35,923 nt of DNA from a virus. The notes under the pieces are model-generated. The model made no database searches, was not told the origin of the DNA, and worked only from the letters and a program-made list of their open reading frames with translations. This document shows positions 10,401 to 18,166 of this stretch, one piece after another. Numbering within the stretch: the first letter of the stretch is position 1; each line of letters opens with the position of its first letter. The stretch spans positions 1 to 35,923 of IMG/VR virus record IMGVR_UViG_3300026097_000052; one strand, written 5' to 3'. The translations under genes were made by a program, and so were the position numbers.

Positions 10401-13400
10401 GGGTGGTAAATGTTCCTAATACTACTACATTTAAATTAGGAGCATCGTTCGGTGCATCTGCAATAACATTTACAGACGGTACAAGTCTTACACTTGTAGG
10501 AGATGTTGTAGATACGCCTCCTGCTACAAACGGTGTTACAACAACTACAGCATTAATAACAGCGGCTGAAACATTAGATGCTGCTCAAGAAACAATTATT
10601 GAAAATGTTATAGACGATCTTAATCAAGTTGCATACCATACAGATTTTGTAATTAGAAGCAGCAATCTAACCAACGATGATTTTGAAATATATGTCGGTA
10701 AAAACGATATTACACATACATATGTTAGTAACGGAACAGTAACTAAATCAGATGATTCAACGCTCTCAATAACTAACTTTGTGTATAATAATAGTACAGG
10801 GTATGCAACAGTTACTACGTCTACAGATCACGGTTTAGAAGCAGGCGACATTGTTGATATTACTAATGTTGTATTGCAATATACTGATCCAGACAGAAGT
10901 CCTAACACGCAAACAACAGTATATCCTACAACAGACGGTTTCCCTAATGTTGGTATTACTAAAACATTGTATGTGCAAAACAAGTGTTTGAGAGATACAA
11001 GATTGATTTTAGAATCTGTAATGTATGATTTTATGTTTAATAGTAATTTCCAAACATATAAATCTGCATATGCATATTTAAGAGCAAGTGCATCAGAAGT
11101 TTATACATTAAGCCAAAAGAAAATTACTAGAGATGCATTAGCAAATGCCAAAACTGAAGCAACTGCAAATGTTGGAGGAGATTCCACAGCACAATCAAGA
11201 ATTGCTACATTAATGACATTAATTGACGATGTTATCTTTAGCGGTTCTAATGAAGGTTCAAACTGTGCATCGAATTACAGAAACGACGATTATGCATATC
11301 TACAACTAGAAAGAAACAGAGATTTTATAGTTGCAGAAATGACAGCATATATTGCAGATACATTTAGCGATACTGCTACTGCAACTTCAGCATCTGATGA
11401 CGCAATTACCATTACAGATACTAGTTGGTTGAAAAGAAATGCTGCAATTAGATTTAGCGGAAATACACTTGGAGGATTATCTTCAGGTGTAACATACTAT
11501 ATTCAAAATATTGTAAGTTCGACTAAATTTACAGTTGCTACTACCAGATATGCAGCAACAGCATTAGAATTAACAGATGCATCAGGTTCAATGACAGTTA
11601 ATTTACATTATAGTTCTACACAGTGTGAAAGAGATGTGAACAGATATTTAGATGCATTGAAATATGATCTCAAATTTTGCGGAATATTTGTTAATGGAAT
11701 CGCTTTTGCAGAAGATGAGAGTGGAAACTACAAATCATTATTATCGGCGAGATATTATGCTAATAGCGTAATTGGAAGTTTAGAAGAAGACATGTATTAT
11801 CTAAGAGATGCCACTGGTATCCGTGATGCTACACTAGAAGGATTAACTGGAGACTTGTTAGCACCTAACGAATATGGAACAAGTCGGGTAAGTGCAGGAG
11901 CATATTGCAGTTTGGATCCAGGCTGGGGTCCAGACGATTACAGAACTTGGATAATCAATCGTTCTCCTTATGTTCAAGGTATTACAACATTAGGTACCGC
12001 CGCAATAGGACAAAAGATTGATGGTGCTTTACATAATGGCGGCAACGACAGTATTGTATCAAACGACTTTACACAGGTTATAAGTGACGGAATTGGTGCT
12101 TGGATTGCAAACAATGGTAGAGCAGAATTGGTATCTGTATTCACATATTATGCTCACATTGGATACCTAGCAACTGAAGGTGGTAGAATTCGCGGCACAA
12201 ACGGTAATAACTCATATGGTGATTTTGGTAGTTCTGCTGAAGGATTTGACTCAACAGAAACTCCAAATTCGGCAGTAGTTGATAATAGATTCCAATTCAA
12301 CCCAACTATAACATCGGCCGTTACCGATGGCGATGAATATCAAGTATTTGAATTTGATAATGCAGGTATTGATTTCACAGAAGTTACGTATACAATCACA
12401 GGCGGCGGGATCGATGCCGAAGTTGAAGCTAATGAATTTAGAGATGATGCGGTATTTGAAGTAAGATTACTTGATCTAGGAGATGATTCATCAGGGCAAT
12501 TTGGAGGTGAAGGATATTTAACTAATTCTAATACTGCTCAAGCAGGCACTACAACTAGCATCACACTTGCGGCCACAGACGGCGAAACCGCGACAGCTTA
12601 TCCAGGTATGAAGGTAGTGGTTACCGGAGGTACAGGAGCTGGTCAGTATGGTATCGTTAGTACATACAATTCAGGAACCAAAGTTGCTGAAGTAGTAAGG
12701 GAAAGTGACGGTCAAGCAGGATTTGATCATTTTATAAATGGAACCACAATTGTTGCACCTGATGCAAGTTCAACATACACTATGGAACCTGCATTGTCAT
12801 TTACAAGTCCAGGATTTAGTGCTGAAGCAGTTGAATTACACACGTCTGCAACATGGTTAGACGTTGTATATGGAGATACAACTGCTTTTTACTCTGGTAT
12901 ATCCGGAACATACAACGGTGAAGGCACCGGTGCAACATTTGATGTCGTAAGAAACGGATGGAAATATATTCCATCTATTGATAACGCTGGTACAGGTTAT
13001 ACAAGATTAGATACTATCACGCTTGCGGGATCGAATCTAGGCGGTACCGATACAACTAACGACATTGTTATTACAATTACAGCTGTCAACAGTGTTACTG
13101 GTGCCATTTTAGAGTTCGACTGGGAAGGTTATGGAAAAGGTGGTGTCTACATTGCCACTTCCACTTCTGGAACTGCTTCTTATTCCAACGACGGCGAAAC
13201 ATGGCAATCTGTAACATCTATGCCTAGTTCAAACGGATACGCCGGAATTGCATACGGATTATTGGATGATGGATCATCCAATATAAAAACATCTATGTTT
13301 GTAGCAATTGGATCAGGTGACGGATCTGCTAGCAATTATGCTGCATATTCTACAAACGGTGTAGATTGGAATGCAAGTGTACTTCCGGCTTCTGCTACAT

Positions 13401-15070
13401 GGGTAAGTATTGCCTTCGGCGAAGGAAGATTTGTAGCCATAGCTGATGATAGTACAACAGTAGCTATATCTAACGATGGTATAGTCTGGGATGTCACCGG
13501 AACGTTAAATGCTACTGGATTTGAATCAATAGCATATGGTGCTGGAAAGTTTGTAGCAATAAAGTCTGGAGATACAAACGCATTAGAATATTCAACAGAC
13601 GGCGTAAGTTGGTCGCAAGAAGACATGCCAGCAAACAGTAATTGGACATCAGTAGCATTTGGTATGAATACTTGGGTTGCTGTAGCTAGTAACTCTAATA
13701 ACGGTGCTGTAAGCTCAGACGGTATTAACTGGGTTGGAACCACTATTGGATCACCTGATTCAAATGACCCGGCTGGTTTTCAAAATGTTAAATATGGCCA
13801 AGGGTTATTTATGGTTACTTCGACATTAAACGGCCAAACTGGTTATCAATACGTTATGAAATCGGAAAATGGTATTTATTGGACTGATGAAAGTGTTCCA
13901 ACTATTAATCCCGAAGGATCGCCACAAATAGACGGATATAATGCTATTGCATATGGTAATCCGCAAAGAACTGGCAAATGGATAGCAATTTCTAATGATG
14001 CTGGAACTCATGCTGTGAACATACGAACAGGTGCAACAACAAGAGCGAGAGCATTTGTTGCGGAGAATAAAATTTTTGCAGTTCGCATACATGAGCCTGG
14101 TTCTGGATATGACACAGAACCGACAATGACTATTACCGATCCTAACAATATCTTTGAAATGCCTTTTGAAGTAAGAACAGGAACCGGAGTACTTGCCCAG
14201 CCTAACTTTATTAACAGAGGATCTGACTACACTACAGGATCAGTAGAAGTAGATCTTGGAGATGGCTTCGCTGATACATTCCAGACAGGTGGATTTATTG
14301 CGGTTAGAAGAATTACACAAAGACCTGTTGCTGGATCTAATATTGTGTTTAGTCACCTGCCGAATAGAACATTCAAACTTGTAAATGTTTTAACATTCTT
14401 AGGCGAAAATGATGGTGCTTACACAGCATTCTTCCAAGTTAGCCCAGAAATTGCAAATTCTGAATCTCCAGAAAATGCAACATCTCTAACAACTAGAATA
14501 CGATATAGCCAGGTACGTTTGACAGGACATGATTTCTTAGATATTGGTACAGGTAGTTTCACAGAAACTAATTATCCTGGGGAACCACTACAAGCCCCAG
14601 TCCCTGCACAAGAAACTAATGAAAGCAACGGCGGACGAGTGTTCTTTACTTCCACCGACCAAGACGGTAACTTCAGAGTTGGAGGTTTGTTTGCTATCGA
14701 ACAATCTACAGGTGTTGCAACATTGAATGCTGATGCGTTTAATATTTCAGGACTACAAGAACTTAACTTAGGTAACGTTACACTAGGTGGAGGCTCAGCT
14801 ACAGTTACTGAATTTAGTACAGATCCGTTCTTTACAGCAGATTCAGATAACATTGTACCGACACAGAGAGCGATAAAAGCATATATTGCTGCACAGATTG
14901 GTGGCGGCGGTGCATCGCTTAACGTGAACAGTGTCACAGCAGGTTCGATATTCATATCTAGCAATCAAATTTCCCATGTAACGGGCGGCACGATAAATAT
15001 GGATGCAACATTTGAATTTAGAGGCGGTGTCATAGGATTGCCAATTGCCTTTAACTACTTTTTAACATAA
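7463..15070 (+). CDS. Giant modular tail-fibre protein, paralogue (2535 aa)
   Basis: It starts at ATG 7463 after GGAG about 9 nt upstream. Residues ~9-353 hold seven CBM5/12-like repeats (W-x(5)-Y-x-V-N-D-L-V-x-Y-G-G-x-x-Y-x-C). A beta-helix-like region begins near 446 (VYYVATHGTD). It is followed by four copies of a helical C-x-R-D-x(5)-D/E-A/S-L-x-Y-D module starting near residues 529, 828, 1174 and 1387; the 1858-aa paralogue has one (near 691). A DPGWGP block lies near 1486. Six NG/DG-x-x-W propeller-type units span ~1890-2190. The C-terminal GRVFFTSTDQDGNFRVGG block starts near 2392. The extra helical modules explain most of the 677-residue size difference from its neighbour. It is probably a long host-binding fibre or a fibre subunit working with the 1858-aa protein; which part contacts the host is inferred. 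Confidence 0.8.
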   Translation: MAEFKLGRIRFVWKGDWAASTTYYVDDVIRYGGKTYICAVGHTSADNFYTDLSYNPTKWNQMSDGQEWRADWSADRFYKVNDLVKYGGLIYICNESHTSAATVDLGLEADQAKWTLYAEGLDWKGSWQTSTRYKVNDLVRYGGYTYVCNEGHESAATVSSGLENDQAKWDSFNEGIEYKGTWTASGTRYKVNDVVLNGGSLWICNTQHSSAPLFASDEANWDFFVKGFDFENDWSNVTVYQPGDVVRYGGNQYIAKTNHSNETPSTSTSNWDLFTEGFNFVSDWSQVTSYKIGDVVRLNGYTYLATADNSDSEPPSSDWQRLNSGIFWRGEWVDDIEYKIGDAVRFGSNTYICILSHRSEGDDGSTVGIDIEGGGDDNSRPDQDVSGTYWNLLSIGTETAVLTTRGDLVYYGGAGPTRLPVGLEGQVLRAGEFDPEWATLGQVDHVYYVATHGTDLPGPVWGNTLDKPFKTIRYACEQVENGPRNPNAKRLLELNRAFIQREVTEWIQYQIANDIAPFTSSFVYEDYKCERDIGYTVDALIYDISHGGNVKTRGVANSLVGAITEDSPGAYPDLSDEKDESIAAYNYMETIIGNVLSQEAPSTNYQTENGDNSTAIVEQFLDATITSESGVTTTIAGLVDIITNALEDEDASRVPARFTPSNLIKVATGQYREVLPIIVPERTCVLGDELRSTNAGPGAGTTDISDSYYSVETLGRLEEIIGDIVKGNEVTETSGNMEVQSRDFPFADTPQETKLKRLVRTIRHSIDFRLGTTNLTSITDPTGYDSSYLSGYSNARKNIEYNKKFLQEEVISYITTNYPSVKYSKTICKRDVGYIIDALIYDLTYGGNTQSINAGLAYYDGSSGALQIDSSEKAATLASYDFLKTRLQQIVGSTVFTPLQSDITRYTGSAGSVASTNAVGSLMDIIYNIVNGGTTSAPNITVTTITTDTLTTGTAHNLNVGDTFTPRTTQNGLVKNTKYWVVNVPNTTTFKLGASFGASAITFTDGTSLTLVGDVVDTPPATNGVTTTTALITAAETLDAAQETIIENVIDDLNQVAYHTDFVIRSSNLTNDDFEIYVGKNDITHTYVSNGTVTKSDDSTLSITNFVYNNSTGYATVTTSTDHGLEAGDIVDITNVVLQYTDPDRSPNTQTTVYPTTDGFPNVGITKTLYVQNKCLRDTRLILESVMYDFMFNSNFQTYKSAYAYLRASASEVYTLSQKKITRDALANAKTEATANVGGDSTAQSRIATLMTLIDDVIFSGSNEGSNCASNYRNDDYAYLQLERNRDFIVAEMTAYIADTFSDTATATSASDDAITITDTSWLKRNAAIRFSGNTLGGLSSGVTYYIQNIVSSTKFTVATTRYAATALELTDASGSMTVNLHYSSTQCERDVNRYLDALKYDLKFCGIFVNGIAFAEDESGNYKSLLSARYYANSVIGSLEEDMYYLRDATGIRDATLEGLTGDLLAPNEYGTSRVSAGAYCSLDPGWGPDDYRTWIINRSPYVQGITTLGTAAIGQKIDGALHNGGNDSIVSNDFTQVISDGIGAWIANNGRAELVSVFTYYAHIGYLATEGGRIRGTNGNNSYGDFGSSAEGFDSTETPNSAVVDNRFQFNPTITSAVTDGDEYQVFEFDNAGIDFTEVTYTITGGGIDAEVEANEFRDDAVFEVRLLDLGDDSSGQFGGEGYLTNSNTAQAGTTTSITLAATDGETATAYPGMKVVVTGGTGAGQYGIVSTYNSGTKVAEVVRESDGQAGFDHFINGTTIVAPDASSTYTMEPALSFTSPGFSAEAVELHTSATWLDVVYGDTTAFYSGISGTYNGEGTGATFDVVRNGWKYIPSIDNAGTGYTRLDTITLAGSNLGGTDTTNDIVITITAVNSVTGAILEFDWEGYGKGGVYIATSTSGTASYSNDGETWQSVTSMPSSNGYAGIAYGLLDDGSSNIKTSMFVAIGSGDGSASNYAAYSTNGVDWNASVLPASATWVSIAFGEGRFVAIADDSTTVAISNDGIVWDVTGTLNATGFESIAYGAGKFVAIKSGDTNALEYSTDGVSWSQEDMPANSNWTSVAFGMNTWVAVASNSNNGAVSSDGINWVGTTIGSPDSNDPAGFQNVKYGQGLFMVTSTLNGQTGYQYVMKSENGIYWTDESVPTINPEGSPQIDGYNAIAYGNPQRTGKWIAISNDAGTHAVNIRTGATTRARAFVAENKIFAVRIHEPGSGYDTEPTMTITDPNNIFEMPFEVRTGTGVLAQPNFINRGSDYTTGSVEVDLGDGFADTFQTGGFIAVRRITQRPVAGSNIVFSHLPNRTFKLVNVLTFLGENDGAYTAFFQVSPEIANSESPENATSLTTRIRYSQVRLTGHDFLDIGTGSFTETNYPGEPLQAPVPAQETNESNGGRVFFTSTDQDGNFRVGGLFAIEQSTGVATLNADAFNISGLQELNLGNVTLGGGSATVTEFSTDPFFTADSDNIVPTQRAIKAYIAAQIGGGGASLNVNSVTAGSIFISSNQISHVTGGTINMDATFEFRGGVIGLPIAFNYFLT
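7487..8521 (+). repeat. Seven CBM5/12-like repeats in the second giant fibre
   Basis: Seven in-frame repeats parallel those at 1877-2944. Repeats 1-4 and 7 keep the closing cysteine (TYIC, IYIC, TYVC, LWIC, TYIC), while repeats 5 and 6 end in alanine. The motif YKVNDLV/YKVNDVV recurs in repeats 2-4, so these copies look more recently related to each other than those in the first fibre. Confidence 0.65.
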
Positions 15071-15073
15071 ATA
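15066..15073 (+). promoter_or_regulatory. Late promoter candidate CATAAATA
   Basis: An exact match to NATAAATA, the late-promoter form described for T4-like cyanophages. It overlaps the stop codon of the 2535-aa gene and lies 17 nt before the ATG at 15091. Confidence 0.5.
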
Positions 15074-15090
15074 CATTGGAGAAATAAATT

Positions 15091-15411
15091 ATGGCAACAG
15101 GAAGACTAGGAGCACAAGCATTATCATCAGGAGTTGAAACTTCTGTGTATCAGTGCCCAACTAGCACATTTACTGTATTATCACTAAACGTGTGTAATAG
15201 AGGAAGCACAGCTGCGACTATAAGAATTGCAATTAGCACAGGAACATCACCTACAACTGCTGAATATATAGAATATGAAACAGAAATATTACCAAATGGT
15301 GTTCTAGAAAGAACTGGGTTAGTTCTTGATGCGGCAAAATATCTAATTGTACGAGCTAGCAGTAACGATGTAACAGCAGTTGCATACGGCATCGAAACAT
15401 CGACAGCATAA
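15091..15411 (+). CDS. Small beta-sandwich structural protein (106 aa)
   Basis: It starts at ATG 15091 with GGAG about 10 nt upstream, behind a candidate late promoter. The protein is all-beta by composition, with a central VLSLNVCNRGSTAATIRIAI strand pair and a later EILPNGVLERTGLVL segment. This layout parallels the 110-aa protein at 1137, where the equivalent features are CNLANTT and IVIPPNSAIKV. It has no catalytic motif or signal peptide. It sits between the long fibre and the adhesin-type genes, which fits a connector or fibre-associated virion protein. The similarity to the 110-aa protein is judged by eye, so common ancestry is only likely. Confidence 0.65.
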   Translation: MATGRLGAQALSSGVETSVYQCPTSTFTVLSLNVCNRGSTAATIRIAISTGTSPTTAEYIEYETEILPNGVLERTGLVLDAAKYLIVRASSNDVTAVAYGIETSTA

Positions 15412-15421
15412 GGAAAATATA

Positions 15422-15694
15422 ATGGGTAGAAGTGTTCATACAGGTACAGTCGGCGGGGCAGGCGATCTTGGAAGTTTAAATATTGTTGATAATATTTTAA
15501 CAACAAGAGAAACTGACCAACATTTAGATCTTGATCCTAACGGTGAAGGTAGTGTTCGGGTAGTTAACGATATTTCTGCTGGTAGCACGTCTACCGGGTC
15601 TCTTGTTGTAACAGGCGGCGTAGGGATTGGAGAAAATTTATGGGTCGGCGGCGATATTGAAGGAGCCGGTACCATAAACGGAGGTACATTCTAA
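15422..15694 (+). CDS. Short fibre-like structural protein (90 aa)
   Basis: The ATG at 15422 is chosen because AAGGAAAATATA lies immediately upstream. A longer in-frame start at 15380 would overlap the previous gene by 32 nt and has no ribosome-binding site. The residues HLDLDPNGEGSVRVVNDISA and GSLVVTGGVGIGENLWVGGD repeat the pattern of the 350-aa protein at 80 (LELSPNGTGELIIN, GDLYVTGNI), a beta-solenoid-like fibre sequence. At only 90 residues it resembles one detached module of such a fibre. Its stop codon directly abuts the GTG of the next gene, so the two are probably translationally coupled. Confidence 0.65.
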   Translation: MGRSVHTGTVGGAGDLGSLNIVDNILTTRETDQHLDLDPNGEGSVRVVNDISAGSTSTGSLVVTGGVGIGENLWVGGDIEGAGTINGGTF

Positions 15695-16645
15695 GTGCCA
15701 GATATTAAACTTAGATCTAACAATACTCCAGGAGAAACTCCTACAGGTTTAGAACCTGGAGAATTGGCTATTAATACCAATGACGGAACATTGTTTATTG
15801 GAGATGCAGAAGGAAGCTCAGTCAAAATTGTAGGGACCGCCGGAAAATATCCTGCAAATAATGTATCTATTAATGGTGGATCTATTAATAACACTGCAAT
15901 ACAAACAAGTCCTAGTGTTGCTGCAACTAATTTACAAGTTGCTGGCGGTGAAACATTAACAGGTGTTACCTCTGATTTATCATCAACTAGTAATTCAACT
16001 GTTGCAACATCTGAAGCAGTACAAAATTATGTAAATTCTGCTTCAGGTGCTTTGAAAAACATTTATACATTTACTAGCCCAGGAACTTATACAAAAAGTG
16101 GATCAGATGTTACACAATTAAAAGTTATTGTGGTTGGCGGTGGTGGCGGTGGCCGAGGTTATGGCGAAAGCGGAGGTGCCGGCGGCTACGGCGAACGATG
16201 GATCGATGCTACTAGCATATCAACCGAAAGCGTGACCATTGGCGGCGGCGGTGGTGGTGGTGTATACTTCGGCAACTCGCCCGGCGGTGGTACCACAAGT
16301 TTTGGCGGATATGTAAGTGCTAGCGGTGGTTCTGGGGCAAACAACCAAGGAAGCCATATCGGAGGCCAGGGCGGCATTGGCAGTGATGGAAATTTAAATT
16401 TCTGGGGAGGCGGCGGTGTCGGACACCACAACTGTCACACTGCAAGTTATCACAATCCAGGACATGGAGGCAAAAGTTTCTTCGGTGGAGGACAAGCAGG
16501 ACAACACTACACTCCAAGAACTTCTGCAGAAGCTGCTCCGGGAGCAGGCGGAACTGGTTCGAACTGGTACAATAATGGTGCAAACAATTACGATAGAGGC
16601 CACGACGGGCGTGGCGGTATATGTGTAGTATACGAGTACAAATAA
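15695..16645 (+). CDS. Glycine-rich tail adhesin, copy 1 (316 aa)
   Basis: It starts at GTG 15695 directly after the previous TAA; GGAGGT lies 9-14 nt upstream. Residues 1-50 form a fibre head-type segment (PGELAINTNDGTLFIGDAEG) seen at the N terminus of many phage fibres, and a short repeat region follows to ~120. Residues ~147-316 are a polyglycine-scaffold domain: runs of GGGGGG and GGAGGYGE alternate with variable His/Asn/Ser/Tyr-rich loops, ending in ICVVYEYK. Glycine-rich C-terminal domains of this kind are known in phage adhesins, where packed polyglycine helices hold receptor-contacting loops. It is the first of three tandem paralogues (316, 504, 318 aa). The receptor is unknown. Confidence 0.75.
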   Translation: MPDIKLRSNNTPGETPTGLEPGELAINTNDGTLFIGDAEGSSVKIVGTAGKYPANNVSINGGSINNTAIQTSPSVAATNLQVAGGETLTGVTSDLSSTSNSTVATSEAVQNYVNSASGALKNIYTFTSPGTYTKSGSDVTQLKVIVVGGGGGGRGYGESGGAGGYGERWIDATSISTESVTIGGGGGGGVYFGNSPGGGTTSFGGYVSASGGSGANNQGSHIGGQGGIGSDGNLNFWGGGGVGHHNCHTASYHNPGHGGKSFFGGGQAGQHYTPRTSAEAAPGAGGTGSNWYNNGANNYDRGHDGRGGICVVYEYK

Positions 16646-18160
16646 ATGCCAAATATTAAGATAAAAACATCAACCACAGGCGGATCAGTCCCTCCAGATG
16701 GTTCGTTATTGCAGGGAGAATTAGCTGCAAATTTAGCCGATGAAATCGTGTATGTAGGTGATGCTGACGGAGATCCTATTAAAATTGTCGATAGCTTTGG
16801 AAAACAGGACGATAATGCTGTAAACATCACAGGTGGCTCGATCGCAAATACTAGTGTAACTGCAACAAATGTTAACGCCAGTGGAATAGTATTAACCAAT
16901 AGCGAAAGATTATACTACGACGAAGGCACACGAGCAGATTTATTTACCAGCAACTGGAATGATAGTTTTACTACCAATATGGCAGATTTTGGTGGACTAG
17001 GCGATGTCACAGCTCATGGTTGGCAAGCTGGACCTAGAAGTTATACTCTGTCTTTGTCAGGTCTTCCTGCTCACACACAAGTAAGATATCAAGTATATTG
17101 GCATTTAGTTGAATCTGTAGACAACGAACAAAATGCATTATATACCACCGACACAAACGGAGCAGAAGTTACAAGATTAACATTTACTAAAAATTATAGT
17201 ATTATTCCGGCAATTTCTACTAGAGCTACAGGAACAACTGATAGTTGGCATGGCAATCGTTGGTATAGTTATTCTCCATGGAACGGATCACAAAACGGAT
17301 CGTCTCAAGCCAACGGTGCAGGAAGCGGATATTTGATAATTGATACAGGATGGTACGATCATGCAGCCAGTTCATTTAGTGCAAGACATTATACTGCTGT
17401 AGAACAAGCTATTACAGACGAAGCAGTTTACTTAAGTCATGTAAAACTTTGGATCAGAGGACAGAGTCCATCTATTAGCAGTGTTGATACATCTTCATCT
17501 ATAACTAAAACTACAACAGCATTGCCTACATCTGCAGCAGTAAAATCTTATATTGATTCAAATTTAAAGGGCATGGTTAAGAATGTTCTTGTATATGGCG
17601 GCGGATCACATACCTATAACAAATCCGGAAGCGATGTTAAAAAATTAAAGGTAGTTTGCGTTGGCGGTGGTGGTGGCGGCCGAGGCTACGGCGAAAGTGG
17701 TGGTGCTGGTGGCTATGCTGAAAAAATCATTGACGCAAGTAGCGTATCTAGTGTAAGCATCACAGTTGGTGGAGCCGGCGGTGGCGGCAACTATTTCGGT
17801 AACTCGCCAGCAGGTGGTACCACAAGTTTTGGCAGTTATGTAAGTGCTAGCGGTGGATTTGGAGCTAACAATCACGGTAGTCACATCGGCGGACATGGTG
17901 GAAACGGATCCGGAGGTCAGGTTAACAGTTATGGTGGTGGCGGAAAAGGTCACAATAATGGTGTAAATAACCCCAGTAACTCTGCTGTAGGTTGGGGAGG
18001 TCAAGCATACTATGGCGGCTCTAGAAACAGTCATCACAATAGTCCAAGACCAGGTGATCATGGTGCTCCAGGCGGTGGCGGCACTGGTTCCGTTGGAGGT
18101 AGTGGCGGAAGTGGTTCATCTGGAAGAGATGGCGTCTGTATAGTATATGAATTAAGGTAA
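16646..18160 (+). CDS. Glycine-rich tail adhesin, copy 2, with inserted domain (504 aa)
   Basis: The ATG at 16646 follows the previous stop with no spacer and no clear ribosome-binding site, so translation probably depends on coupling. The N-terminal head (GELAANLADEIVYVGDADGD, ~24-43) and the C-terminal glycine-rich domain (~337-504, ending ICIVYELR) match its two neighbours. Residues ~86-272 are an extra domain they lack. It is rich in W, Y, H and S, with a YTLSLSGLPAHTQVRYQVYW strand pair (133-152), WHGNRWYSYSPWNGS (201-215) and a final AVYLSHVKLWIRG strand. This looks like a beta-sandwich, possibly lectin-like, inserted between head and tip. The insertion suggests modular swapping of host-recognition domains. 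Confidence 0.75.
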   Translation: MPNIKIKTSTTGGSVPPDGSLLQGELAANLADEIVYVGDADGDPIKIVDSFGKQDDNAVNITGGSIANTSVTATNVNASGIVLTNSERLYYDEGTRADLFTSNWNDSFTTNMADFGGLGDVTAHGWQAGPRSYTLSLSGLPAHTQVRYQVYWHLVESVDNEQNALYTTDTNGAEVTRLTFTKNYSIIPAISTRATGTTDSWHGNRWYSYSPWNGSQNGSSQANGAGSGYLIIDTGWYDHAASSFSARHYTAVEQAITDEAVYLSHVKLWIRGQSPSISSVDTSSSITKTTTALPTSAAVKSYIDSNLKGMVKNVLVYGGGSHTYNKSGSDVKKLKVVCVGGGGGGRGYGESGGAGGYAEKIIDASSVSSVSITVGGAGGGGNYFGNSPAGGTTSFGSYVSASGGFGANNHGSHIGGHGGNGSGGQVNSYGGGGKGHNNGVNNPSNSAVGWGGQAYYGGSRNSHHNSPRPGDHGAPGGGGTGSVGGSGGSGSSGRDGVCIVYELR

Positions 18161-18166
18161 AAAAAT

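Noticed and set aside
15380-15421. Longer N terminus for the 90-aa fibre-like protein
   Set aside because: It would overlap the preceding gene by 32 nt, add residues unlike the family and lack a ribosome-binding site; the ATG at 15422 has AAGGAAAAT.
16186-16431. Proline-rich minus-strand frame opposite the glycine-rich adhesin
   Set aside because: The poly-proline is the direct complement of the glycine codons on the plus strand; it is a shadow of the real gene.
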